A stretch of 18,960 bases of DNA from AC-32 sp035624425 (GTDB taxonomy: Bacteria > Actinomycetota > Thermoleophilia > Gaiellales > Gaiellaceae), in contig DASPRN010000095.1 of NCBI GenBank assembly GCA_035624425.1, forward strand, positions 1-18,960. Reading direction: 5' to 3'. The notes below the pieces were generated by a model, which was not told where the DNA came from, did not search any database, and worked only from the letters and a program-made list of their open reading frames with translations. Numbering within the stretch: position 1 is the stretch's first letter; each line of letters opens with the position of its first letter. Of this stretch, positions 13,870 to 18,960 are shown one piece after another. The translations under genes were made by a program, and so were the position numbers.

Positions 13870-14598
13870 CTAGGCTAACCGGAGGACGAGCAGCGCGCCC
13901 GCCAGCGCGACGTTCGCCGCCGCCAGTAGCTGCAGCGCGGTCTCCTGCGACGCGTAGAGCAGCTCGGGCGTCACCGGCTCCCGTGTCCCGTCGCGGAGCT
14001 CCACCGTCCCGCCGACCGCCGCCACGCGCCGGCGCACGTGCCGGACCGCGGTCGAGAGCAGCCGCTGCACGTAGCTCGTCAGCGTTGCGTAGGCCGCTGC
14101 GAGGAGCGCGACCCAGCCGAGCGTGCCTGCGCAGGCGAAGTACCCGGTCAAGAGCGGAAACGCGCCCCAGGCGAGCGCAAAGCCGGCGTTGTTGTGGATC
14201 ACGCCGCCGAGGAGCTCCAGGTTGTAGACGGGCACGAGCAAGGCGCCGATCGCGACGAAGACAAGCAGCCAGAGGTCGAACGAGATCGCCCCCGCGATGC
14301 CGATTCCGACCGCCGCGGCGAGCGAGACCACGGTCAGGATGACGAGCGTGGGGCCGGGGATGCGCGTGGCGAGCGGGCGGCCCTGGAGCTCGTCCAGCGC
14401 GTGCGCGCCGATGCCCATCGCCAGGAAGAAGGCGACCGCCGCAGCGGCGAGCCGGCCCGGGTAGAAGTGCGGCGCCAGTGCGGCGCCGATCGCGACGTAG
14501 CTGAGGTGCCAGGCCGTGTAGGGCGGGTGCAGGAGCGTGACCCAGTCGCGCCAGCTCCCGGGGGCGAGCGCGTAGAAGGCCGGCCTTGCCTCGCTCAT
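13870..14598 (-). CDS. UbiA-like integral membrane protein
   Basis: A 242-residue protein with about seven hydrophobic segments. The order of features resembles the UbiA prenyltransferase superfamily: an entry segment with LLHPPYTAWHLSYVAIGAAL, a second segment ending GIGAHALDELQGRPL where the first Asp-rich motif would lie, and a later YNLELLGGVIHNNAGFALAWG block. However, neither the NDxxDxxxD motif nor a second DxxxD motif is present, so Mg-pyrophosphate chemistry is doubtful. It is shorter than usual (about 280-300). The ATG overlaps the stop of the UbiE-like gene by 4 bases, so a role near quinone or isoprenoid metabolism is a context-based guess. An unrelated membrane family remains possible. 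Confidence 0.65.
   Translation of the reverse strand: MSEARPAFYALAPGSWRDWVTLLHPPYTAWHLSYVAIGAALAPHFYPGRLAAAAVAFFLAMGIGAHALDELQGRPLATRIPGPTLVILTVVSLAAAVGIGIAGAISFDLWLLVFVAIGALLVPVYNLELLGGVIHNNAGFALAWGAFPLLTGYFACAGTLGWVALLAAAYATLTSYVQRLLSTAVRHVRRRVAAVGGTVELRDGTREPVTPELLYASQETALQLLAAANVALAGALLVLRLA
13872..13877 (-). promoter_or_regulatory. Probable -10 box of the coiled-coil gene
   Basis: TAGCCT on the - strand ends 6 bases before the GTG at 13865 and overlaps the last codons of the UbiA-like gene. Confidence 0.45.
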
Positions 14599-15308
14599 CC
14601 TTTTCGGGCCCAGGTGACGAGGCAGCCGCCGAGGCTGAGCCGGCGCGCGCGCGGGTCCTCGAAGCCCGCCTCGCGCCAGGCCTGTAGCAGGCTCGAGAGC
14701 GGCCAGCGCGCGTCGAAGTCGCGGATGCTTCCGCCGAGGAAGCGCCCGACCTCCTGCCAGCCAGGCGAGATCGCCCGGCCGAGCAGCGGCAGGCCGAGGT
14801 CGACGTAGAGCGTCCACGCCGCGCGCGTGACCGGGGCGGGCGGGACGCCGAAGTCGAGCAGCGCGGCGGTCGCACCCGGCCGCAGCACCCGCGCCAGCTC
14901 GCGCAGGCCGGCCGGGAGGTCGTCCAGGTAGCGAAGCAGGTAGGCGGCCGTGAGCCCGTCGAAGGACGCGTCCTCGAACGGGAGCTCGCGCGCGCTCGCC
15001 TCGACCAGCCGCACCCGCTTCGTCTCGGCCGCGAGCACCAGCCGCCGACGCGCCTCGTCGAGCATCTCCCCGCTCTGGTCGACGCCGACGACGGAGCACT
15101 GCTTCTGTCGCACGAGCTCGAGCGCGACCGCCGCTGTGCCGGTGGCGACGTCGAGCACGACGTCATCGGGCCCGACGGGCAGGCGCGAGACCAGGAAGCG
15201 CCGCCAACGCGGGTCCTGGCCGAAGGAGAGCAGCCGCGCGTAGCGGTCGTAGGTCGGCCCGAGCGGTGCGAACAGCTCGCGCGCGCGCCCGGAGAGCGTC
15301 TCGACCAC
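14595..15308 (-). CDS. UbiE/MenG-like class I methyltransferase
   Basis: A 237-residue SAM-dependent methyltransferase. Close to the N terminus, YDRYARLLSFGQDPRWRRFL resembles the signature of quinone methyltransferases UbiE/MenG. The SAM site follows: VVLDVATGTAAVALEL (motif I), VVGVDQSGEMLDEAR (the acidic end of strand 2), ARELPFEDASFDGLTAAYLL and LARVLRPGATAALLDFG. It is probably the enzyme that methylates demethylmenaquinone, but other small-molecule substrates cannot be excluded, because the C-terminal half (LGRAISPGWQEVGRFLGGSI) is less typical. An upstream in-frame start at 15380 exists but would overlap the divergent gene; the GTG at 15308 has TAGACT 7 bases upstream and starts right at the family's N terminus. 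Confidence 0.82.
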   Translation of the reverse strand: MVETLSGRARELFAPLGPTYDRYARLLSFGQDPRWRRFLVSRLPVGPDDVVLDVATGTAAVALELVRQKQCSVVGVDQSGEMLDEARRRLVLAAETKRVRLVEASARELPFEDASFDGLTAAYLLRYLDDLPAGLRELARVLRPGATAALLDFGVPPAPVTRAAWTLYVDLGLPLLGRAISPGWQEVGRFLGGSIRDFDARWPLSSLLQAWREAGFEDPRARRLSLGGCLVTWARKG

Positions 15309-15315
15309 GGGCGTG

Positions 15316-15325
15316 AGTCTAAGCT
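15316..15325. promoter_or_regulatory. Two overlapping divergent -10 boxes
   Basis: Only 23 bases separate the starts of ubiE-like (-, 15308) and the 139-residue gene (+, 15332). TAGACT on the - strand (15316-15321) ends 7 bases before the GTG of the first; TAAGCT on the + strand (15320-15325) ends 6 bases before the GTG of the second. Two polymerases could not occupy both at once. Confidence 0.5.
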
Positions 15326-15331
15326 CAGAGG

Positions 15332-15751
15332 GTGAAGCTGGAGCGGGAGTTGAGGCGGATCGCGGAGGCTGCGGTCGCATACGCGGCCGACGGAGAGGAG
15401 CTGGCCGGGATCGTCCCGGCGGAGCCCTCTGAAGGCGTGCGCCTCTACCTCTGCGCCTACCGCCACGGTGAGGAGACCGCCTGGCTCGTCCTCGACGCGG
15501 ACGGCGCGCCGATCGAGGACCGCTCGCTCGTGCGGGACGCGGTCTCGATCGCCGCGCTCTGGGAGCTCGCGAACGAGGTCCGGGGCCGGGAGCCGGACGG
15601 GACGCAGGCGGCGAGCCCCGCCCTCCTCGACGAGGCCGGCGCGTCGGCCGAGGACAGCGCGGCGTTCGCCCAGGCCGTCGCGCAGGCGACCGGAACCGTC
15701 GACGAGCTCGTCCGCGACGTCGAGCGCGGCTACAAACGTCCGCTCAGCTAA
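15332..15751 (+). CDS. Hypothetical protein, 139 residues
   Basis: A soluble, acidic protein without a family I recognise. The N-terminal half, LRRIAEAAVAYAADGEELAG followed by RLYLCAYRHGEETAWLVLDADG, looks like a small alpha/beta domain, with strands LYLCAYR and TAWLVLD. The C-terminal part is helical (SAAFAQAVAQATGTVDELVRD). There is no signal peptide, membrane segment or metal motif; the single Cys lies in the first strand. The GTG start is supported by the TAAGCT box six bases upstream and by the start of conserved-looking sequence right after it. It is followed after 9 bases by another small hypothetical gene, so the pair may be co-expressed, although that gene also has its own -10 box. 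Confidence 0.75.
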   Translation: MKLERELRRIAEAAVAYAADGEELAGIVPAEPSEGVRLYLCAYRHGEETAWLVLDADGAPIEDRSLVRDAVSIAALWELANEVRGREPDGTQAASPALLDEAGASAEDSAAFAQAVAQATGTVDELVRDVERGYKRPLS

Positions 15752-15754
15752 TCT
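15749..15754 (+). promoter_or_regulatory. Probable -10 box of the 98-residue gene
   Basis: TAATCT ends 6 bases before the ATG at 15761 and overlaps the stop codon of the preceding gene. Confidence 0.45.
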
Positions 15755-15760
15755 GAGTGG

Positions 15761-16057
15761 ATGGAAGGAAGCGGCTTCGGATTCCCGCTCGGGGGCGACC
15801 CCGAGGATCTGATGCGGAGCCTCCGCGAATTCGCCGAGCAGCAGGCCGAGTCGGTGCAGGAGGCGCAGCGCGAGCAGTTCGCGACCCTGACGCTGAACAC
15901 CGCGGTCGAGCTGACCGCGGCCGCGCTGCAGCAGGTGGCCGCCACCGGCAGTGCCGACGAGCAGGCGACCGCGCTCCGCGACGCGATGCGCGTCCTCTTC
16001 CCGGAAGCCGTCGCGTTGGTGTCGGCTGCCAGGCAAGGGTTCATGCGGGAGGGCTGA
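15761..16057 (+). CDS. Hypothetical helical protein, 98 residues
   Basis: A small soluble protein of unknown function. A short Gly-rich start (EGSGFGFPLGGDP) leads into long helices: DLMRSLREFAEQQAESVQEA, then LTLNTAVELTAAALQQVAA, then EQATALRDAMRVLFPEAVAL and a basic tail. The pattern resembles small helical-bundle proteins; it contains no Cys, Trp or membrane segment. The ATG is fixed by the -10 box directly upstream and by the end of the preceding gene. A strong hairpin at 16077-16103 lies just beyond its stop and probably ends its transcript. It is convergent with the 64-residue gene at 16115-16309. Confidence 0.75.
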   Translation: MEGSGFGFPLGGDPEDLMRSLREFAEQQAESVQEAQREQFATLTLNTAVELTAAALQQVAATGSADEQATALRDAMRVLFPEAVALVSAARQGFMREG

Positions 16058-16076
16058 CCTGCCTGGTCTGTGACAC

Positions 16077-16103
16077 GGCCGCGGCGGCAGAGCCGCCACG
16101 GCC
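16077..16103. terminator. GC-rich hairpin between convergent genes
   Basis: GGCCG C GGCGGC, loop AGA, GCCGCC A CGGCC: 11 paired bases with one C-A mismatch, placed between the stop codons at 16057 (+) and 16115 (-). There is no T-run on either strand, so it is a stem-only candidate for bidirectional termination. Confidence 0.5.
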
Positions 16104-16114
16104 TCCATGCTCGG

Positions 16115-16309
16115 TCAGCAGCGCGGCAAGGCTTCATGTGCGAGAGCCGAGCTTCCGGCCGGCTGCGCCAGCCGCTCGCCTGCGCGGATCAGGAGCTTGC
16201 CGAGAGCCCGGCGGGCGGGGCGTGGCGACTCGGCCGCTACGGCCTGGTTGACCCAGAGGCTCTCGGTGCGCTCCCTGCTCAGTTGCGCGTGGGTCTCGTA
16301 GTCGAACAC
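16115..16309 (-). CDS. Small hypothetical protein, 64 residues
   Basis: A basic protein beginning MFDYETHAQLSRERTESLW, a start that resembles small actinobacterial proteins of unknown role. The rest is helical and Ala/Arg-rich (RRALGKLLIRAGERLAQPAG); the last dozen residues (SSALAHEALPRC) look less conserved. The GTG start is well supported: AAAGGAG lies 6 bases upstream, one of the clearest ribosome sites in the window, and TACTTT at 16333-16338 on the - strand can serve as a -10 box. It is divergent from marR, whose operator palindromes lie about 65-95 bases upstream, so control by that regulator is possible. Confidence 0.7.
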   Translation of the reverse strand: MFDYETHAQLSRERTESLWVNQAVAAESPRPARRALGKLLIRAGERLAQPAGSSALAHEALPRC

Positions 16310-16373
16310 TCAGGCTCCTTTCGTCTCGAGCTAAAGTATCTTCACATCGAGATGAAAGACTACACATCGAACC

Positions 16374-16387
16374 TCTTGACGTCAAGA
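16374..16387. promoter_or_regulatory. MarR operator 1, perfect 14-base palindrome
   Basis: TCTTGACGTCAAGA is a perfect inverted repeat. It covers CTTGAC (16375-16380), the likely -35 of marR. Half-site TCTTGA is shared with operator 2. Confidence 0.7.
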
Positions 16388-16389
16388 AG

Positions 16390-16403
16390 TTCTTGATCAA
16401 GAA
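16390..16403. promoter_or_regulatory. MarR operator 2, perfect 14-base palindrome
   Basis: TTCTTGATCAAGAA is a perfect inverted repeat two bases after operator 1, centre to centre 16 bases. It overlaps AAGAAT (16399-16404), the candidate -10, which ends 6 bases before the ATG at 16411. Occupancy would block the promoter, so autorepression is expected. Confidence 0.7.
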
Positions 16404-16410
16404 TCACGAC

Positions 16411-16926
16411 ATGGCCAAAATCGAAGAACGAGACCACATCGACCGCTTCCTCGAGGAGAACGATCTCCCCGGGGTCGATCTCGAGGTCGAAGGCATCGTC
16501 GACCGCATCAACGGCATCCGGCGGCGCTTCCACCGCATGCTCGACGAGACGCTCGTCGAGTTCGGCCTGGCGGAGGGCGAGTGGAAGGCGCTCAACCAGC
16601 TTCGGCTGGCGGGGCCGCCGCACCGGCGCTCGCCAGGGCAGCTCTCCGAGTGGGCAGAGCTCTCGAGCGGTGCGATGACGAACCGGATCGACCGTCTCGA
16701 GCGCGCGGGCTTCGTCCGCCGGCTCCCGGACCCGGACGACCGGCGCGGCGTGCTGGTCGAGCTGACCGAGGCCGGCCACAAGGCGTGGGAGGACTCTGTC
16801 GCTGCCCAGGCGGCCAAGGAGTCGCTCGTCACCGCCGCACTGACGAAGGACGAGAAGCGCCAGCTGAACGCACTTCTGCGGCGGCTGATGCTCGAGTTCG
16901 AGCGCCGCGAGCAAAGCCGCTCGTAG
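16411..16926 (+). CDS. MarR-family transcriptional regulator
   Basis: A 171-residue winged-helix repressor. The N-terminal dimerisation helix region (about 1-50) is longer than average and acidic. The DNA-binding part follows with GEWKALNQLRLAGPP, SPGQLSEWAELSSGAMTNRI (recognition helix) and DRLERAGFVRRLPDPDDRRG, where DPDDRR forms the wing typical of MarR proteins. A C-terminal helix (DEKRQLNALLRRLMLEFERR) completes the dimer interface. The ATG at 16411 is preferred to a TTG at 16393 because a -10-like box sits 6 bases before it and because operator 2 covers the TTG. The gene is followed after 11 bases by proline dehydrogenase, which it may control. The effector is unknown. Confidence 0.9.
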   Translation: MAKIEERDHIDRFLEENDLPGVDLEVEGIVDRINGIRRRFHRMLDETLVEFGLAEGEWKALNQLRLAGPPHRRSPGQLSEWAELSSGAMTNRIDRLERAGFVRRLPDPDDRRGVLVELTEAGHKAWEDSVAAQAAKESLVTAALTKDEKRQLNALLRRLMLEFERREQSRS

Positions 16927-16929
16927 AAT
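16924..16929 (+). promoter_or_regulatory. Probable -10 box of proline dehydrogenase
   Basis: TAGAAT begins with the marR stop codon and ends 8 bases before the GTG at 16938. No -35 is evident. Confidence 0.45.
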
Positions 16930-16937
16930 CGGCGCCC

Positions 16938-17846
16938 GTGGCCCTGCTCGACCGCGCCCTCGTCCGGCTGCTGCCTGCCGTCCCGAAGCCGGTGGTGCGG
17001 CGGGTCTCGTCGCGCTACATCGCCGGCGAGGAGCTCGGCGACGCGGTACGCGTCGTGCGGCAGCTGAACGGCGAGGGGAAGCTGGCGACGATCGACGTGC
17101 TCGGCGAGGAGATCGCGAGCCCGGACGAGGCGCGGGCGATCGCGGGCACCTACCGCGAGGTCTTCGAGGCCCTCGAGCGCGAGCGGCTCGACTCGAACGT
17201 CAGCGTCAAGGTGACGGCGCTCGGGCTGAAGCTCGGCTACGACCTCTGCCGCGAGAACCTCGAGGCGGTCGTCGCCCATGCGGCCGAGCGCGGCAACTTC
17301 GTCCGGATCGACATGGAGGACGCCTCGACGACCGACGACACCCTCCGGCTTTACCGGGAGCTGCGGGCCGAGGGCCACGAGAACGTCGGGATCGTGCTGC
17401 AGGCGCGGCTGAAGCGGACGCTGGCCGATGTCGCCGCGCTGGCCGAGCTTCGGCCGAACGTGCGGCTCTGCAAAGGCATCTACCTCGAGCCGGCCGAGAT
17501 CGCGTTCCGCGATTTCGACGCGGTGCGGACGAGCTTCGCGCAGGTGCTGCACGCCCTCTGGGACGCGGGCTGCTACGTCGGCGTTGCGACCCACGACGAG
17601 TGGCTGCTGGAGGAGGCGAAGCGCGGGGTGGAGGCGCGCGGGCTCAGGCGTGAGGACTACGAGCTCCAGATGCTGCTCGGCGTGCGGCCCGCGCTCGGCG
17701 TGGAGCTCGTCCGCGAGGGGCACCGGCTGCGGATCTACACGCCGTTCGGCCGGCACTGGTACGCCTACTCGCTCCGGCGGCTGCAGGAGAACCCGAAGAT
17801 CGCCGGCTACATCGCGGCCGACACGCTCAGGGTTTTCGGGCGATGA
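16938..17846 (+). CDS. Proline dehydrogenase (monofunctional)
   Basis: A 302-residue FAD enzyme of the PutA/PRODH TIM-barrel family, oxidising L-proline to pyrroline-5-carboxylate and passing electrons to the quinone pool at the membrane. Visible family blocks are NVSVKVTALGLKLGYDLC at 87-104, FVRIDMEDA at 121-129, GIVLQARLKRT at 151-161, VRLCKGIYLEP at 175-185, VATHD at 216-220, YELQMLLGVRP at 241-251 and YTPFGRHWYAYSLRRLQENP at 267-286. The last contains the two Arg residues that bind the proline carboxylate. Length fits the short bacterial form. No pyrroline-5-carboxylate dehydrogenase is adjacent in the window. The 3' end overlaps the convergent methyltransferase by 20 bases. Confidence 0.93.
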   Translation: MALLDRALVRLLPAVPKPVVRRVSSRYIAGEELGDAVRVVRQLNGEGKLATIDVLGEEIASPDEARAIAGTYREVFEALERERLDSNVSVKVTALGLKLGYDLCRENLEAVVAHAAERGNFVRIDMEDASTTDDTLRLYRELRAEGHENVGIVLQARLKRTLADVAALAELRPNVRLCKGIYLEPAEIAFRDFDAVRTSFAQVLHALWDAGCYVGVATHDEWLLEEAKRGVEARGLRREDYELQMLLGVRPALGVELVREGHRLRIYTPFGRHWYAYSLRRLQENPKIAGYIAADTLRVFGR

Positions 17847-18453
17847 CGATGAGGTCTCCCGGGACGCGCAGCTCGCGCCGGCCCCAGCGGTTCGGGTCCG
17901 GGAGCTCCTCCAGTCGCTCGACTGCGAGCCCGGCTCCGGCCAGCGCCTCGACGATCACGCCGACCGGCCAGGCGTCGAAATAGCTGTCGTGCCAGTGCAG
18001 CATCTGGTCGAGGCAGGCTGCGACCGGATGCTCGTCGTAGGCGATGAGCACGCCGCCGCGCCGCAGCGCTGCGGCGATGCCGCCGGCCCAGCCCGCGAAG
18101 TCGGAGACGAGAGCCAGGGTTCCCCACGACGAGTAGACGACGTCGAAGCGCCCGCGCCGCAGCTCGACGGGCAGCGACTGCACGTCGGCCGTGACGAGCG
18201 CCGCGTCGGGGAGCCGCTTCCGCGCGGCACGCACCGTCTCTTCCGAGGCGTCGACCCCGGTGACGAGCGCGCCGAGCCCGAGCAGCGCCGCCGTCTCGCG
18301 GCCCGCGCCGCAGGAGAGGTGCAGCACGTGGCGCCCGTCGAGATCCGGCAGCCGTTCGCGCACCGGCTTCGGCAGGCCCCGCTGGCCGCCGCGGCGACGG
18401 AGGCTTCGGTGTGCCTCTTCCCAGGCGCGCAGGTTCCCCTCGGTCGGCTCCAT
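17827..18453 (-). CDS. Class I SAM-dependent methyltransferase
   Basis: A 208-residue methyltransferase of the Methyltransf_11/25 type. The SAM-binding blocks are clear: HVLHLSCGAGRETAALLGLG (motif I), VTGVDASEETVRAAR, then ADVQSLPVELRRGRFDVVYS and LRRGGVLIAYDEHP. The region after it (MLHWHDSYFDAWPVGVIVEAL and the ending WGRRELRVPGDLIVIAR) matches a common actinobacterial subgroup of unassigned substrate. The start ATG shares one base with the stop of the FabL-like gene (TGATG), so translation is coupled. Whether it acts on a lipid or another small molecule cannot be read from the sequence. Confidence 0.85.
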   Translation of the reverse strand: MEPTEGNLRAWEEAHRSLRRRGGQRGLPKPVRERLPDLDGRHVLHLSCGAGRETAALLGLGALVTGVDASEETVRAARKRLPDAALVTADVQSLPVELRRGRFDVVYSSWGTLALVSDFAGWAGGIAAALRRGGVLIAYDEHPVAACLDQMLHWHDSYFDAWPVGVIVEALAGAGLAVERLEELPDPNRWGRRELRVPGDLIVIARKP

Positions 18454-18960
18454 CAGGCGAGCAGCGAGAAGCCCCCGTCGACGACGAGGGTTTGTCCGCG
18501 AACCATCTCGGCCGCGTCCGAGCAGAGGAAGCAGACCGCGTCCGCGACGTCGCGCGGCTCGACCAGCCGGCCGGCGGGGGTGCGTTTCAGGCCCGAGCTG
18601 ATCATCTCCTCGCGGTTCGGGAAGTACTCGAGGGCGGCCGTCTCGACGACGCCCGCCGAGACGGCGTTGACGCGGATCCCGCGCGGCGCGAGCTCGACGG
18701 CCAGGTAGCGGACGACCGCCTCGAGCGCCGCCTTCGAGACCCCGACCAGCACGTAGTTCTCCAGCACCCGCGTCGAGCCGAGGCTCGAGATGCCGACGAA
18801 CGACGAGCCCTCGCGCATCCCGGGCGCGAGGGCGCGCGCCAGCGAGAGGAGCGCCCGCGCGTTCGCCGAGAGCGTCCAGTCCCAGTGCTTGTCCTGGGCC
18901 TCCAGCGCCGGCTCGATCACGCCGGTCGCCGCGTTGTGGACGACCACGTCGAACGGCCCG
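18453..18960 (-). CDS. fabL: FabL-type enoyl-ACP reductase, C-terminal part
   Basis: The frame runs off the window at 18960; about 168 C-terminal residues are present and the N-terminal nucleotide-binding Gly motif is missing. What remains is a short-chain dehydrogenase fold: VVHNAATGVIEPALE, HWDWTLSANARALLSLAR, ISSLGSTRVLENYVLVGVSK and the ending RGQTLVVDGGFSLLA. The active-site spacing is Tyr-six residues-Lys (ENY...SK), as in enoyl-ACP reductases, not the Tyr-x3-Lys of ordinary members. PNREEM, RTPAGRLVEP and the VDGG ending closely resemble Bacillus FabL as I recall it. It would perform the last reduction of each fatty-acid elongation cycle with NADPH. Confidence 0.85.
   Translation of the reverse strand, partial: GPFDVVVHNAATGVIEPALEAQDKHWDWTLSANARALLSLARALAPGMREGSSFVGISSLGSTRVLENYVLVGVSKAALEAVVRYLAVELAPRGIRVNAVSAGVVETAALEYFPNREEMISSGLKRTPAGRLVEPRDVADAVCFLCSDAAEMVRGQTLVVDGGFSLLA

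Noticed and set aside
13679..16108. 809-residue open frame on the - strand and other very long frames (1921-3657 +, 3933-5906 +, 6145-7665 +, 1838-3400 -)
   Set aside because: Arg/Ala/Pro-rich low-complexity translations lying over well-supported genes; they arise because high-GC codons rarely make stops in other frames.
16021..16142. Imperfect direct repeat of about 31 bases (16021-16051 and 16112-16142, around 24 matches)
   Set aside because: Similarity is modest for such GC-rich DNA; it may be an old duplication but no function or boundary can be defended.
16339..16359. Imperfect inverted repeat around CATC-GA-GATG upstream of marR
   Set aside because: Needs an indel to pair and does not share the TCTTGA half-site in the same arrangement as the two perfect operators.
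16070..16396. 108-residue + strand frame
   Set aside because: It overlaps the hairpin, the well-started 64-aa - strand gene and the marR operator region; composition looks random.

Overview
This is a very GC-rich bacterial window (nearly every third codon position is G or C) with frequent GTG starts, short intergenic gaps and many 4-base gene overlaps. The gene types (a C-terminal HNH endonuclease piece of the DUF222-associated kind, a PimA-like mannosyltransferase, xseA/xseB, FabL-type enoyl reductase, EDxVEGH-like small proteins) suggest an actinobacterium, most likely of the class Thermoleophilia (Gaiellales/Solirubrobacterales). That placement is an inference from gene style, not from a marker gene. 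No rRNA, tRNA, transposase or CRISPR array was seen.

Layout. 1-1850: end of an HNH endonuclease gene (+), an adenosine-deaminase-family gene (-), and a small membrane protein (+). 1849-5800: a secreted L,D-transpeptidase (-), then a three-gene + operon of GT4 glycosyltransferase, flippase-like membrane protein and short glycerate kinase. 5792-10716: a signalling-rich block. It holds a stand-alone cyclic-nucleotide-binding protein, an MFS transporter with a C-terminal cyclic-nucleotide-binding domain, a divergent 78-residue His/Asp-rich repeat protein with its own terminator, and, on the - strand, an ECF sigma factor, an 83-residue protein, a cytoplasmic subtilisin-like protease and a GAF protein. 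A second stand-alone cyclic-nucleotide-binding gene (10662-11072) overlaps the sigma gene. 11082-15308: xseB, xseA, a 64-residue protein, a coiled-coil protein, a UbiA-like membrane protein and a UbiE-like methyltransferase (all -). 15332-16309: two + hypothetical genes and one convergent - small gene. 16374-17846: MarR regulator and proline dehydrogenase (+). 17827-18960: methyltransferase and FabL-type reductase (-, cut by the window end).

The most interesting signal is regulatory. The 78-residue repeat-protein gene and the 83-aa/subtilase/GAF gene set, 2.1 kb apart and on opposite strands, are each preceded by the same element: CGAGGGAAG, a 17-base spacer, CGTC, one variable base, then AGTGAGCA. 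It resembles an ECF-type promoter (-35 GGAAG, -10 CGTC), and the ECF sigma gene lies directly upstream of one copy. I infer a small regulon: ECF sigma, 83-residue protein, intracellular subtilase, GAF protein and the DVEGH-repeat protein. This is the best candidate here for an undescribed system.

A second theme is leaderless transcription. At about ten genes a TANNNT-like -10 box ends only 6-8 bases before the start codon, leaving no room for a Shine-Dalgarno site. This helps fix starts for add, the cyclic-nucleotide-binding genes, the subtilase, ubiE, the coiled-coil gene, marR and the proline dehydrogenase. xseB appears to start at CTG inside a CTGA overlap with xseA, and the sigma gene may use the same arrangement.
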